Below the pieces are notes generated by a model. It ran no database searches. It was not told the origin of the DNA and saw only the letters and a list, made by a program, of their open reading frames with translations. A program made the translations under genes and the position numbers. Of a stretch of 64,000 nt of DNA, positions 26,083 through 35,345 are shown in pieces (position 1 is the stretch's first letter; each line of letters opens with the position of its first letter). Source of the DNA: Rhizobium cauense (lineage in GTDB: Bacteria > Pseudomonadota > Alphaproteobacteria > Rhizobiales > Rhizobiaceae); assembly GCF_019511525.1 (NCBI RefSeq), contig NZ_JAEUAT010000024.1, positions 33,015 to 97,014 on the forward strand. The letters are read 5' to 3'.

Positions 26083-29000
26083 CTATTCCGCTGCGAAAGG
26101 CGGCAGGCGAACGACATTGCCCGATTTCCCGCGCTTTCCTTCCGGGGTCTCGATCGCCGTCACGCGGCCTTCGAGAGCACCAACGGCCTGCGTCAGTTCT
26201 TCGCGGGAAAGCGCCAGATCTTCCTTGTCCTTCCTGCCCACGAGGCGACCGAACATCCAGGCAAGCAGGCGGGACAGGTCGTCCATGATGAGGAAGAACG
26301 AGGGCACGACGACCAGCGAAAGCACGGTCGACACGATAATGCCGCCGATCACTGCGATCGCCATCGGCGCACGGAACGAGCCACCTTCGCCAACGCCGAG
26401 CGCCGACGGCAGCATGCCTGCGGACATCGCGATAGAGGTCATGATAATCGGTCGGGCGCGCTTGCGGCCTGCCTCGACCATGGCTTCCACCCGCTCCATG
26501 CCGCGATGGCGCATCTCGATCGCGAAGTCGACCAGCAGGATGGCGTTCTTCGTCACGATACCCATCAGCATCAGGATGCCGATCATGACCGGCATTGAGA
26601 GCGGGTTCTGTGTGAGCAGCAGTCCGACGGCAACGCCCCCGATCGCAAGCGGCAGCGAGAACAGGATGGTAAAGGGCTGGATCACGTCCTTGAAGAGAAG
26701 GATCAGCACTGTCAGTACCAGCATCAGGCCCATCAACATGGCGTTGACGAAGCTCTGCTGCATTTCGGTCTGGACCTTCGTATCGCCGCTTTCTGCCAGC
26801 TGGACCGTCGGAGGGATCTTGGCCTCATCGACAATCTGCCGGAACCGAGCGGATGCCGTATCGAGTGCCACGCCTTGCGGCAGATCGGACCCGATCGACA
26901 CGACACGGTAGCGATTGTTGCGCTTGATCGAGCTGACGCCTTCTGAATAGTCGATATCGGCGACCGTGGAGAGAGGCACAGTACCCCCGCTCGCGGTCTG
27001 GATCTTCAGCGCTCGGAGGGCGGCAAGATCACGGCGCATGTCCAGCGATGCCTGCACGCGGATCGGAATCTGGCGATCGTCCAGGTTTATCTTGGCAAGG
27101 GCCGCATCGATATCGCCGATGGTGGCGACGCGGATCGTTTCGGAGATCTGCTGCGGCGTGATGCCGAGACGGGCAGCCTGGTCCTTGCGTGGACGGACCT
27201 GCAGTTCCGGACGCGGCAGGGCGCCTTCTGCACTGACGTTCGCCAGCAGCGGGTCGGCACGCAGTTTCGATTCAAGAATGCCGACAGCATCGTTCAGATC
27301 CTTCTCGTTCTTCGAGAGGAAGTTGAACGACAGGTCACGCTCGCCGCGATCGTTGAGTTTCAGGATACGTACGTCAGGGATATGGCGAAGTTTGGTGAAC
27401 ACCTCCTTCTCGATATCCCACTGTGGGCGAACGCGGCCATTCGGTTCCACCTTCGGCAGATAGGGGCCGATGATCGGCAGTTTCCCAAGGAAATCATCGA
27501 CAAGCTTTTTCGAAAGCCTCTGGTCTAACTTGTGGAGCGTGAGCGTAACGGTCGCACGGCGCAGCTCGAGGTCTCCCTTCGGAGACGCCCCGCCGAGGAC
27601 GAAGACGCTTTCAACGCCGTCGATATCCTTGACGTCCTTGTAAATCGCATTCGTCGTCGCGTCGGTATCGTCGAGCGTCGCGTTCGGCGGCAGCTCGACG
27701 GACAGCACGATGCGCGATGCATCTTCCGGCGGGAGGAAGCTGCCGGGCACCTGCGCAAGCAACATGACGGAGCCAACGAGGAAAGCGATCGCCGCAAGCA
27801 GCGTCGCGTAACGGGTCCACCAGCGCCGGGTCGTGGCACGCACGAGGCGAGTATAGCCGCGGAAGAAAAGGCCATCATTGTCGTGATGGTCTTCCATGCC
27901 ATCTTCCGCACGCATGAGATAGGCAGCCATCATCGGTGTGATGAGGCGTGCCACCATGAGCGAGAAGAAGACGGAGAAGGCAACCGTCAGGCCGAACTGA
28001 ATGAAGTACTGGCCGGGAATGCCGGGCATGAACGACACCGGCACGAAGACGGCAATGATCGTGAATGTCGTGGCAATGACCGCGAGGCCGATTTCGTCCG
28101 CGGCCTCAATGGCGGCGCGATAGGGCGTTTTGCCCATCTTGATATGACGGGCAATGTTCTCGATCTCGACGATCGCGTCATCGACGAGAATACCTGTCGC
28201 GAGCGTCAGGGCGAGGAAGCTGACGAGGTTCAGCGAGAAACCCATCAGGTCCATGATCCAGAACGTCGGGATCGCCGACAGCGGTAGCGCGACGGCTGAA
28301 ATCAGCGTTGCGCGCCAGTTCCGGAGGAACAGGAAAACGACGATGATCGCAAGCACAGCGCCTTCGATCAGCGTGTCGATGGCCGCTTCATAGTTGCCGT
28401 AGGTGAAGTAGACGGAGTCGCTGATCAGCTCGATGCCGACGTTGGGGTTTTCAGCGCGCACCTTCTCGAGGCTCTTTGCGACGGTTTCCGCAACGCTGAC
28501 TTCGCTGGCGCCCTTCGAGCGGAACACGCCGAAGGTAACGACAGGGGTGTCGTCGAAGCGCGAAAAGGATTTCGGCTCCTGATAGGTGTCCTTGATGGCG
28601 CCGAGGTCGGACAGCTTGACGAAACGGCCATTCGGCAGGGCGATCGTGGTATTGGCGAGTTCCGCGACGTTGCGGGCATCGCCAAGCACGCGGATTGCCT
28701 GCTCGCTACCTGCCACCTGACCACGACCGGAACCGAGGTCGACGTTGGTGCCTCGCAGCTGCTGGTTCACGCTTGCGGCGGTGATACCGTGGGCATTCAG
28801 CTTGTCCGGGTTGAGTTCGATGCGCACTTCACGCTCGGCGCCGCCGTAACGGTCGACGCGACCGATGCCGGCCTGGCCCTGGAGGGCGCGCTTGATCGTG
28901 TCGTCGACGAACCAGGAGAGCTCTTCGAGCGTCATGTCGGGCGACGAGACAGCGAAAGTCTGGATCGCCTGGCCCTCGACGTCGATCTTCGAGACGATCG

Positions 29001-29376
29001 GCTCTTCGACGTTTGCAGGCAGATCGCTGCGAATGCGGTCGATGGCGTCCTTGGTGTCCTGAACAGCCTGCTCTGTCGGCACTTCCATACGGAACATGAC
29101 GACGGTCTGCGACTGGCCGTCTGTCACCGTCGACTGGATCTCGTCGATGCCGTTTATGCTGGCAACAGCGTCCTCGATTTCCTTCGTCACCTGCATCTCA
29201 AGTTCGGCAGGCGAAGCGCCGCTTTGCGTGACGATGATGGAAACGAGCGGAACGTCGATATTCGGGAAGCGCGTGATCGGCAGCTTGTTAAAAGACTGGA
29301 TGCCGACGAAAAGCAGAAGCGCAAACACCAGAAGCGGTGCTACTGGATTTCTGATAGACCAAGCTGAAAAGTTCAT
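26083..29376 (-). CDS. RND-family efflux transporter permease (AcrB/MexF-like)
   Basis: A 1097-residue inner-membrane RND pump. It begins MNFSAWSIRNPVAPLLVFAL with TM1, followed by FPNIDVPLVSIIVTQSGASP, and shows the TM4 GILVDDAIVEIENIARH motif with the proton-relay aspartates, the typical VPVSFMPGIPGQYFIQFG and the late GIVTKNAILLVDFA stretch. Two large periplasmic loops give the internal duplication. I chose the ATG at 29376 because it follows the adaptor gene by 10 nt with GAGAGACG upstream; a longer reading overlaps the adaptor. The substrate (drugs, solvents or plant compounds) cannot be inferred. No TolC partner is adjacent. Confidence 0.93.
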   Translation of the reverse strand: MNFSAWSIRNPVAPLLVFALLLFVGIQSFNKLPITRFPNIDVPLVSIIVTQSGASPAELEMQVTKEIEDAVASINGIDEIQSTVTDGQSQTVVMFRMEVPTEQAVQDTKDAIDRIRSDLPANVEEPIVSKIDVEGQAIQTFAVSSPDMTLEELSWFVDDTIKRALQGQAGIGRVDRYGGAEREVRIELNPDKLNAHGITAASVNQQLRGTNVDLGSGRGQVAGSEQAIRVLGDARNVAELANTTIALPNGRFVKLSDLGAIKDTYQEPKSFSRFDDTPVVTFGVFRSKGASEVSVAETVAKSLEKVRAENPNVGIELISDSVYFTYGNYEAAIDTLIEGAVLAIIVVFLFLRNWRATLISAVALPLSAIPTFWIMDLMGFSLNLVSFLALTLATGILVDDAIVEIENIARHIKMGKTPYRAAIEAADEIGLAVIATTFTIIAVFVPVSFMPGIPGQYFIQFGLTVAFSVFFSLMVARLITPMMAAYLMRAEDGMEDHHDNDGLFFRGYTRLVRATTRRWWTRYATLLAAIAFLVGSVMLLAQVPGSFLPPEDASRIVLSVELPPNATLDDTDATTNAIYKDVKDIDGVESVFVLGGASPKGDLELRRATVTLTLHKLDQRLSKKLVDDFLGKLPIIGPYLPKVEPNGRVRPQWDIEKEVFTKLRHIPDVRILKLNDRGERDLSFNFLSKNEKDLNDAVGILESKLRADPLLANVSAEGALPRPELQVRPRKDQAARLGITPQQISETIRVATIGDIDAALAKINLDDRQIPIRVQASLDMRRDLAALRALKIQTASGGTVPLSTVADIDYSEGVSSIKRNNRYRVVSIGSDLPQGVALDTASARFRQIVDEAKIPPTVQLAESGDTKVQTEMQQSFVNAMLMGLMLVLTVLILLFKDVIQPFTILFSLPLAIGGVAVGLLLTQNPLSMPVMIGILMLMGIVTKNAILLVDFAIEMRHRGMERVEAMVEAGRKRARPIIMTSIAMSAGMLPSALGVGEGGSFRAPMAIAVIGGIIVSTVLSLVVVPSFFLIMDDLSRLLAWMFGRLVGRKDKEDLALSREELTQAVGALEGRVTAIETPEGKRGKSGNVVRLPPFAAE

Positions 29377-29386
29377 CGGTCGTCTC

Positions 29387-30577
29387 TCAGTTGGAAGCCG
29401 GTGGCTGTTCACGGACCGGCGTGATGCGGTCGCCATCACGGACATAGGCGCCCGCCTTGGCTACGACCTCGTCGCCAGCTTTCAATCCCTTTACGATCTC
29501 GACATAGGCACCGTCCTGGATGCCCGTCTCAACCGCTGCGAATTTCACGACGCCGTCCTCGACCTTGCGCGAAGAGGAGCCCTCGCTGCTCGTCAGCACG
29601 GCCGATACGGGCAGGGCCACATTCTCGGTCGTGCGCACGACGATATCGGCGCTGCCATACATGCCGGAACGGGCCTTGCTGCTGTCGTCGATCAGGATGT
29701 GGACCAGGCCGAGGCGCGTGACGGGATCTACGGTCGGCGAGACTAGCCGCACCGAACCGGTGATCTTCTCACGGCTGCCGGAGAGCGAGAGCGTTGCCTT
29801 CTGGCCAGGTTCGATCTTGACGATGTCGCTTTCGCCGACTTCCGTCACCAGCTCGATCTTGTCGTCGCGAATAATCGTAAAGAGCGGATCGCCGGTGCCG
29901 AGCGCAATGGCTCCAACCTTGGCATTCTTTGCAGCCACGGTGCCGCCAACCGGCGTCTTGACGTCGGTGCGCGCCAACTTGAGATCGGCATCGGCAATCT
30001 GGCTTTCGGTGACCTTGATATCGGCAATTGCGACCTGGATTGCCTGCTGTGCGGAATCGACGCGTGCGTTTGCCGAAGCGGCGGCAGCGTCCGCCTGCTC
30101 GACTGTCGCGGTCGATACTGTTCCCTTCTTGCCCATTTCCTGGGCGCGCGCTTGCTGTTGGCGCGCCTGCTCAGCATTGGCCTGCGCTTCGATCAGCTGG
30201 GCGCGAAGCTGCGCAAGGCTAGCTTCGTTCTTGGCCTTCGTGGCCTGCATCTGGCTTTTCTGCAGGATGAGCGCGTCGTCATTCAAGGTCGCGAGTGTGC
30301 TCTCCGCCTGCACCCGGTCGCCGACATCGGCGTTCAAGGCACGGATCGACAATCCTTCGACTTGCGGCTGAATGTAGACTTCCTCGACGGCCTTGACGGT
30401 GCCCGTTGCAACGACGCGGTCGACGAGTGTGCGGGTTGACGCCTTGGTCACGACGATAGCAGGCAGGTTCTGTTGTGGCTTTGCAACCGGCTGTTCCTGG
30501 GCAAATGCCACTGAGGCAACAGCTGCCGCGATCAGCAGGGTGGAGGCGCGAAGTATTTTAACAGGCGTGCGTGCCAT
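29387..30577 (-). CDS. RND efflux periplasmic adaptor (membrane-fusion protein)
   Basis: A 396-residue HlyD/AcrA-type adaptor. An N-terminal signal sequence (LLIAAAVASVAFA) is followed by a lipoyl half-motif (VEGLSIRALNADVGDRVQAE), a long alpha-helical hairpin rich in Ala/Gln (about residues 95-190), the second lipoyl half (TDVKTPVGGTVAAKNAKVG) and beta-barrel and membrane-proximal domains. No lipobox Cys is evident, so it may be membrane-anchored by the N-terminal helix. It is first in a two-gene operon with the pump. Confidence 0.92.
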   Translation of the reverse strand: MARTPVKILRASTLLIAAAVASVAFAQEQPVAKPQQNLPAIVVTKASTRTLVDRVVATGTVKAVEEVYIQPQVEGLSIRALNADVGDRVQAESTLATLNDDALILQKSQMQATKAKNEASLAQLRAQLIEAQANAEQARQQQARAQEMGKKGTVSTATVEQADAAAASANARVDSAQQAIQVAIADIKVTESQIADADLKLARTDVKTPVGGTVAAKNAKVGAIALGTGDPLFTIIRDDKIELVTEVGESDIVKIEPGQKATLSLSGSREKITGSVRLVSPTVDPVTRLGLVHILIDDSSKARSGMYGSADIVVRTTENVALPVSAVLTSSEGSSSRKVEDGVVKFAAVETGIQDGAYVEIVKGLKAGDEVVAKAGAYVRDGDRITPVREQPPASN

Positions 30578-30921
30578 GCGTCGTCATCCAGTTTTGCTCG
30601 GCCAGACTCGCGCGGTGTCATCAGCTCGCGAATGGCCGGTTCCCGTATAGGTGTTCTCAGAAGTATTTCCGCATCCCCTGCCGACCTTACTTAAGAAGTC
30701 CCTCGTTCGGCAAACTCGACTTGTACGTGGTAGCGATTTGCCCATCGCGCAAGTCCGGCGGAAAATAATTCCTCATTGGAACACAATAATTACCATTGTG
30801 ATGCAGATCAATCACTGTGCGGTTATGCAAGCATTCCGATAGTTGATCCAGCATCCCTTCCATATGACGTGCGAGCCACGTCCGATACGACATGGAACGC
30901 GAACTTTTCGTCAAAAAAGCA
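30578..30921. other. Intergenic region upstream of the RND operon
   Basis: This stretch lies between the adaptor start and the terminator of the NMT1-type transporter operon. No gene is credible in it. It must contain the efflux promoter; the palindrome at 30782-30800 is the only notable element. Confidence 0.4.
30782..30800. promoter_or_regulatory. Possible operator upstream of the RND operon
   Basis: CACAAT and ATTGTG form a 6-bp inverted repeat with a 7-nt AT-rich spacer, about 205 bp upstream of the adaptor start. No regulator gene is adjacent, so its partner is unknown. Confidence 0.25.
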
Positions 30922-30946
30922 AAACGCGCGGAAGCTCCGCGCGTTT
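30922..30946 (-). terminator. Rho-independent terminator of the NMT1-type ABC operon
   Basis: A perfect 11-bp stem (AAACGCGCGGA / TCCGCGCGTTT) with a 3-nt loop starts 20 nt after the binding-protein stop. On the minus strand it runs into TTTTGCTTTTTTG. Confidence 0.9.
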
Positions 30947-30965
30947 CATCCCTTGTCATCGCCGA

Positions 30966-31937
30966 TTACTTGGAAGCAGCGTCCGTGATGTCGTGCGTCC
31001 AGGCGCCCGTCGGCTCCTTGTTGATGATCTTCTGGTCGAGGAGAGCCTTGGCCGTACGATCGTAGAGCGTCGTGTCGAGCTTGCCAGTGCCGTCACCGAT
31101 CAGCTTGGCGACTTCGCCCATCATGCGCTTCTGGTGGTTTTCGTCCTGGCCGCCAGCGTCGACGACGATTTCGGCGGCTTCATCCGGGTTGTCGGTTGCG
31201 TACTTCCAGCCCTTCATCGAAGCCTTGACGAACTTGACCATTTTTTCCTTGAAGGCCGGGTCCTTCAGCTTGTCTTCCATGGCGTAAAGGCCGTCTTCGA
31301 GAAGGTCGTTGCCCATGGCGGTGTAGTTGAAGACCAGCAGTTCTTCCGGCTTGAAGCCTGCATCGATCGCCTGCCAGTATTCGTTATAGGTCATGACCGA
31401 GATGCAGTCGGCCTGCTTTTGAAGCAGCGGCTGCACGTCGAAGCTCTGCTTCAGCACGGTCACGCCATCGGCGCCGCCTTCGGTCTTCAGGCCGAGCTTG
31501 TTCATCCAGGCGAAGAACGGGTACTCGTTGCCGAAGAACCAGACGCCCAGCGTATGGCCCTTGAAGTCTGCTTCGCTCTTGATCGGGCCGTCCTTGCGGC
31601 AGATCATTTCCATCCCCGACTTCTGGTAGGGCTGGGCAATGTTGACGAGCGGAACGCCCTTTTCGCGGGCAACCAGCGCGCCGCCCATCCAGTCAACGAT
31701 GACGTCAGCGCCACCGCCGGCGATCACCTGTTCCGGCGCGATGTCGGGGCCGCCCGGCTTGATCGTGACGTCGAGGCCTTCCTCGTCGTAATAGCCCTTT
31801 TCCTTGGCGACGTAGTAGCCGGCGAACTGCGACTGCGTCACCCACTTGAGCTGCAGCGTCACCTTGTCTGCAGCCATTGCATGGGCTGCCGCGAGCGACA
31901 TCGCGCTCGCCATCATTGCAACAATCAGTTTTTTCAT
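30966..31937 (-). CDS. NMT1/THI5-type ABC transporter substrate-binding protein
   Basis: A 323-residue periplasmic protein. Signal peptide MKKLIVAMMASAMSLAAAHA is followed by ADKVTLQLKWVTQSQFAGYY, the hallmark opening of the NMT1/ThiY family that binds pyrimidine-like and sulfonate-like small molecules. KPGGPDIAPEQVIAGGGADV and CISVMTYNEYWQAIDAGF are further family stretches. AGGGA precedes the ATG at 31937; a much longer reading in the same frame is shadow. It is last in a four-gene operon beside dihydropyrimidinase and the RutR-like gene, so pyrimidines or their reduced or ring-opened derivatives are plausible ligands (inference). Confidence 0.88.
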   Translation of the reverse strand: MKKLIVAMMASAMSLAAAHAMAADKVTLQLKWVTQSQFAGYYVAKEKGYYDEEGLDVTIKPGGPDIAPEQVIAGGGADVIVDWMGGALVAREKGVPLVNIAQPYQKSGMEMICRKDGPIKSEADFKGHTLGVWFFGNEYPFFAWMNKLGLKTEGGADGVTVLKQSFDVQPLLQKQADCISVMTYNEYWQAIDAGFKPEELLVFNYTAMGNDLLEDGLYAMEDKLKDPAFKEKMVKFVKASMKGWKYATDNPDEAAEIVVDAGGQDENHQKRMMGEVAKLIGDGTGKLDTTLYDRTAKALLDQKIINKEPTGAWTHDITDAASK

Positions 31938-31993
31938 TTTCTTGTTCCCTCTGAAGTTATGCCCCAATCCCATTCGCGGGAATAAAGCGACGC

Positions 31994-33121
31994 CTAGCCA
32001 CCACGGATAGACGGATGCCAGAAAGTCACCGCCCGTTCTGCGAGGGCGACGACGCCGTAGAAGATCGAGCCGACGAGCGCCGCAACGGCGATTTCGGCCC
32101 AGACCATGTCGACATTCATGCGCCCGATCTCCGTGGAGATACGGAAGCCCATGCCGACGATCGGCGTACCAAAGAACTCCGCGACGATGGCACCGATCAG
32201 CGCCAGCGTCGAGTTGATCTTCAATGCATTGAAAATGAAGGGCATCGCCGCCGGAAGCCGGAGCTTCAGCAGCGTCTGCCAATAGTTGGAGGCGTAGGTC
32301 TGCATCAGGTCGCGCTCCATCGGACCGGATGCGGCGAGGCCGGCGACTGTGTTCACCAGCATCGGGAAGAAGGTCATGATGGTAACGACCGCCGCCTTCG
32401 ACTGCCAGTCGAAGCCGAACCACATCACCATGATCGGCGCCACACCGATGATCGGCAGCGCCGACACCATGTTGCCGATCGGCAGCAATCCGCGACGCAG
32501 GAAGGCGACACGATCGGCAAGGATGGCGACGGCAAAGCCTGCGCCGCAGCCGATGATGTAACCGGCGAATACTGCCTTGAAGATGGTCTGACGTACGTCG
32601 TCTGCCAGGATTGGCAGCGAACCGGCGATCCTGGCGCCGATGGAGCTCGGCGGCGGCAGCAGAACGAAAGGTATGCCGGCGCCGCGTGTCAGTGCTTCCC
32701 AGATGATCAGGATCCAGGCGCCGAAGATCGCCGGGATCAGCAGCCGCAGGAACGACCGGCCGAAACTGGAACCTGGCGTCATTGCCGAAAGCTCGGTAAC
32801 GCAGCGCCATGCAAGCAGCCAGCAGGCTGCTATCAGCAGGAAGAAGGATCTGGTGGCCAGACCTTCATTTCCGGTCACATCCGCGAGCAGCACCCATGCC
32901 GCCCAATGTGCGCCGACCAGCAAGACGGCGGCAATGTATGGCTTCGGCAATCGTGCGAAGGAAACGAAGGCAAGGGCGACGATCAGGGCGATCGTCAGAC
33001 CGACAGTCAGCGGTGACACGGGGTCCGGCGCGCCTTCGGCCATGAGCGGCAAGGTGATGATTGCGATCGCGGTCAGCAAGAGGGCAAGAACGCCTTGCCA
33101 GGAGAAGGACATCTTCTTCAT
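31994..33121 (-). CDS. ABC transporter permease of the NMT1-type importer (long form)
   Basis: A 375-residue BPD-type permease. The N-terminal third contains about three extra membrane segments before the conserved permease core (IWEALTRGAGIPFVLLPPPS onward). The cytoplasmic EAA loop is about at TYASNYWQTLLKLRLPAAMP. I chose the ATG at 33121, which overlaps the stop of the preceding permease gene (ATGA). The extended N-terminus distinguishes it from its partner. Confidence 0.88.
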   Translation of the reverse strand: MKKMSFSWQGVLALLLTAIAIITLPLMAEGAPDPVSPLTVGLTIALIVALAFVSFARLPKPYIAAVLLVGAHWAAWVLLADVTGNEGLATRSFFLLIAACWLLAWRCVTELSAMTPGSSFGRSFLRLLIPAIFGAWILIIWEALTRGAGIPFVLLPPPSSIGARIAGSLPILADDVRQTIFKAVFAGYIIGCGAGFAVAILADRVAFLRRGLLPIGNMVSALPIIGVAPIMVMWFGFDWQSKAAVVTIMTFFPMLVNTVAGLAASGPMERDLMQTYASNYWQTLLKLRLPAAMPFIFNALKINSTLALIGAIVAEFFGTPIVGMGFRISTEIGRMNVDMVWAEIAVAALVGSIFYGVVALAERAVTFWHPSIRGG

Positions 33122-34002
33122 GCCGGCCTCCCGCCCATCGAGCGATCGACGATCTTCGCAATAAGACCAACGACGGCGACAAGACTTGCGGCCAGCACCG
33201 AGCCTGCGACCAATGCCGCCCATATGTCGATCGTCTGGCTGTAATAGGAGCCGGCGAGCAGCTTCGAGCCGATACCGGCGACGGCGCCGGTCGGGAGCTC
33301 GCCGACGATGGCGCCGACCAAGCTTGCCGCGATCGCGACCTTCATCGAGGTGAAAAGGAACGGCACGGAGGCCGGAACCCGCAGCTTCCAGAAGGTTTGC
33401 GCTGACGTCGCGTTATAGGTCCGCATCAGGTCAAGGAACATGACCTCGGGCGAGCGCAGCCCCTTCACCATGCCGACCGTGACCGGGAAGAAGGAGAGGT
33501 AGGTGGAGATCAGTGCCTTCGGGATCAGGCCGGTGATGTTGATGGCGCCGAGGACGACGATGACCATCGGCGCGATCGCCAGGATCGGTATCGTTTGCGA
33601 GGCGATCACCCAAGGCATGAGGCTGCGGTCTAGCGCCTTGATATGAACGATGCCGACGGCGATCACGATGCCGAGCAATGTGCCGAAGCCGAAACCGAGC
33701 AGCGTTGACGAGAGCGTGACCCAGCTGTGATAGACGAGGCTGCGATTGCTCGAGAGCTTGCGCAGGAAGGTGTTCTCGAAGACGTTCTGCACTACCTGAT
33801 GCGGCGCAGGCAGCAATGGCTTCGGCTGCGACAGCGTCTTTTCGATGAATTCCATGGTGCCGGGCGTCTGGTTTGCCCGCTGATCCATGTCGCGCTGGAA
33901 GGAGGCGTTCATCAGGACTGCCGCGACGTACCAGACTGCGATCAAGACCACGAGGATTGTCAGGACGGGAACGATTCTGTCTTTCAGAGAGTCCGCCTTC
34001 AT
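33118..34002 (-). CDS. ABC transporter permease of the NMT1-type importer
   Basis: A 294-residue BPD-type permease, paired with the longer one downstream to form a heterodimeric pore. It has an N-terminal anchor helix, then a periplasmic segment, then the core with SWVTLSSTLLGFGFGTLLGI, the EAA loop TYNATSAQTFWKLRVPASVP and GELPTGAVAGIGSKLL. GGGGGTG lies just before the ATG at 34002; a GTG at 34008 is an alternative. It starts 36 nt after the ATPase gene. Confidence 0.88.
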   Translation of the reverse strand: MKADSLKDRIVPVLTILVVLIAVWYVAAVLMNASFQRDMDQRANQTPGTMEFIEKTLSQPKPLLPAPHQVVQNVFENTFLRKLSSNRSLVYHSWVTLSSTLLGFGFGTLLGIVIAVGIVHIKALDRSLMPWVIASQTIPILAIAPMVIVVLGAINITGLIPKALISTYLSFFPVTVGMVKGLRSPEVMFLDLMRTYNATSAQTFWKLRVPASVPFLFTSMKVAIAASLVGAIVGELPTGAVAGIGSKLLAGSYYSQTIDIWAALVAGSVLAASLVAVVGLIAKIVDRSMGGRPA

Positions 34003-34038
34003 GAGCACCCCCGCGCACCGGTCTTGGTGTTCAGCACC

Positions 34039-34893
34039 TCAATGCTCATAGCTGTGCCCCGCTCTCAGACCGTCGCGCACGCGATGGGCGATTTCAAGGA
34101 ACTCGGGCGTCTCGCGAATATCGAGCGGGCGTTCGCGTGGCAGCGTTGAATCGATGATATCGGTCACGCGGCCGGGCCGGGGGGACATGACTACGATCTT
34201 CGTGGAAAGATAGACCGCCTCGGGGATCGAGTGGGTGACGAAGCAGATCGTCTTGTTGGTGCGCGCCCAGAGCTTCAGGAGTTCTTCGTTCAGATGGTCG
34301 CGGACGATTTCATCTAACGCGCCGAAGGGTTCATCCATCAGCAGCAGGTCGGCGTCGAAGGCCAGCGCGCGGGCGATCGAGGCGCGCTGCTGCATGCCGC
34401 CGGATAGCTGCCAGGGGAATTTCTTTTCGAAGCCGGAGAGGTTCACCAGATCGAGCGCGCCGGCGATGCGCTTCTTCTGGTCGGCCGAAGCGTAGCCCAT
34501 GATCTCGAGCGGCAGGGCGATGTTCTTCTCGATCGTGCGCCATGGGTAGAGTGCCGGCGCCTGGAAGACATAGCCGTAGGCGCGAGCCTTGCGGGCTTCC
34601 TCCGGCGTCATGCCATTGACGGTGATTTCGCCCGATGTTTTCTTTTCGAGATCGGCGATCACGCGCAGGAAGGTCGTCTTCCCGCAACCGGATGGCCCGA
34701 TGAAGGAGACGAAGTCACCCTTGCGCACGTCGAGATTGACGTTTGTCAGCGCGTGCACGGGAGCATCGCTGGCATCATAGGTCAGACAGAGGTCCTTGGC
34801 GGATACTACGGAGGCAGCTTGCGTCAATGCTTGTGTATCCTGTTTTCCCCGCGCTTCTGCGCTTTGCATGATAGTATGAGTAGCTGTTTTCAT
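34039..34893 (-). CDS. ABC transporter ATP-binding protein of the NMT1-type importer
   Basis: A 284-residue SsuB/TauB/ThiZ-type ATPase. It has Walker A GPSGCGKTT, Q-loop YVFQAPALYPWRTIEKNIAL, signature LSGGMQQRASIARAL, Walker B LLLMDEPFGALDEIVRDHL and H-loop FVTHSIPEAVYLS, all intact. It is first in the operon. I chose the ATG at 34893; an ATG at 34869 is also possible. The start is only 29 bp from the divergent cupin gene, so promoter elements must overlap coding sequence. Confidence 0.9.
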   Translation of the reverse strand: MKTATHTIMQSAEARGKQDTQALTQAASVVSAKDLCLTYDASDAPVHALTNVNLDVRKGDFVSFIGPSGCGKTTFLRVIADLEKKTSGEITVNGMTPEEARKARAYGYVFQAPALYPWRTIEKNIALPLEIMGYASADQKKRIAGALDLVNLSGFEKKFPWQLSGGMQQRASIARALAFDADLLLMDEPFGALDEIVRDHLNEELLKLWARTNKTICFVTHSIPEAVYLSTKIVVMSPRPGRVTDIIDSTLPRERPLDIRETPEFLEIAHRVRDGLRAGHSYEH

Positions 34894-34922
34894 TGTTCCG
34901 GCAAGGTCCATGGAGGATGACG

Positions 34923-35336
34923 ATGGACGCGACATCAAAGCCCACCTGTCACATTGTGCGTCCCAGTCATGCCTACGACGGCAAGCAGGGGCTGAGTTAC
35001 TTCGAAGGCATCGCGGCCGAGACGGTCGGCGCCAAGGGCATCTGCATGCATCTGCTGACGATTCCGCCCGGCGTTCGCGCCAAGGCGCATCTGCACGAAG
35101 CGCATGAAACGGCGATCTACATGCTCTCCGGCGAGGCTCACACCTGGTACGGCGATGAGTTGGAGCATCATGTCGTCGTGCACACCGGCGAGTTGTTCTA
35201 CATCCCCGCCGGGGTGCCGCATCTGCCCGCCAATCTCAGCAGTACCCCTTGCACCGCGATCATCGCCCGCACCGATCCGAATGAGCAGGAAAGCGTCGTT
35301 CTGCTTCCTGAGCTTGATCGGCTGGTGCAGGAGTGA
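34923..35336 (+). CDS. Cupin-domain protein next to the pyrimidine-catabolism genes
   Basis: A 137-residue single-domain cupin. Cupin motif 1 is GVRAKAHLHEAHETAIYMLSG (the three His and the Glu are metal ligands) and motif 2 is GELFYIPAGVPHLPANLS with a further His. A metal-dependent enzyme or small-molecule sensor is likely, but the substrate is unknown. GGAGG lies six bases before the ATG at 34923 (MDATSKP), which is preferred over 34917. It is divergent from the ABC operon and convergent with hydA (9-nt gap). Confidence 0.85.
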   Translation: MDATSKPTCHIVRPSHAYDGKQGLSYFEGIAAETVGAKGICMHLLTIPPGVRAKAHLHEAHETAIYMLSGEAHTWYGDELEHHVVVHTGELFYIPAGVPHLPANLSSTPCTAIIARTDPNEQESVVLLPELDRLVQE

Positions 35337-35345
35337 TGCCAAGGA

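Noticed and set aside
30843..31985. 380-codon plus-strand open frame opposite the NMT1-type binding protein
   Set aside because: No recognisable motifs; the minus-strand gene has a signal peptide, ribosome-binding site and terminator.
31938..31993. Small dyad in the permease/binding-protein gap of the NMT1-type operon
   Set aside because: The stem is short and without a U-tract; it is not convincing as terminator or riboswitch.
34894..34922. THI-box riboswitch before the NMT1-type operon
   Set aside because: The 29-bp gap is too short for a riboswitch and no thi-box core sequence is present.
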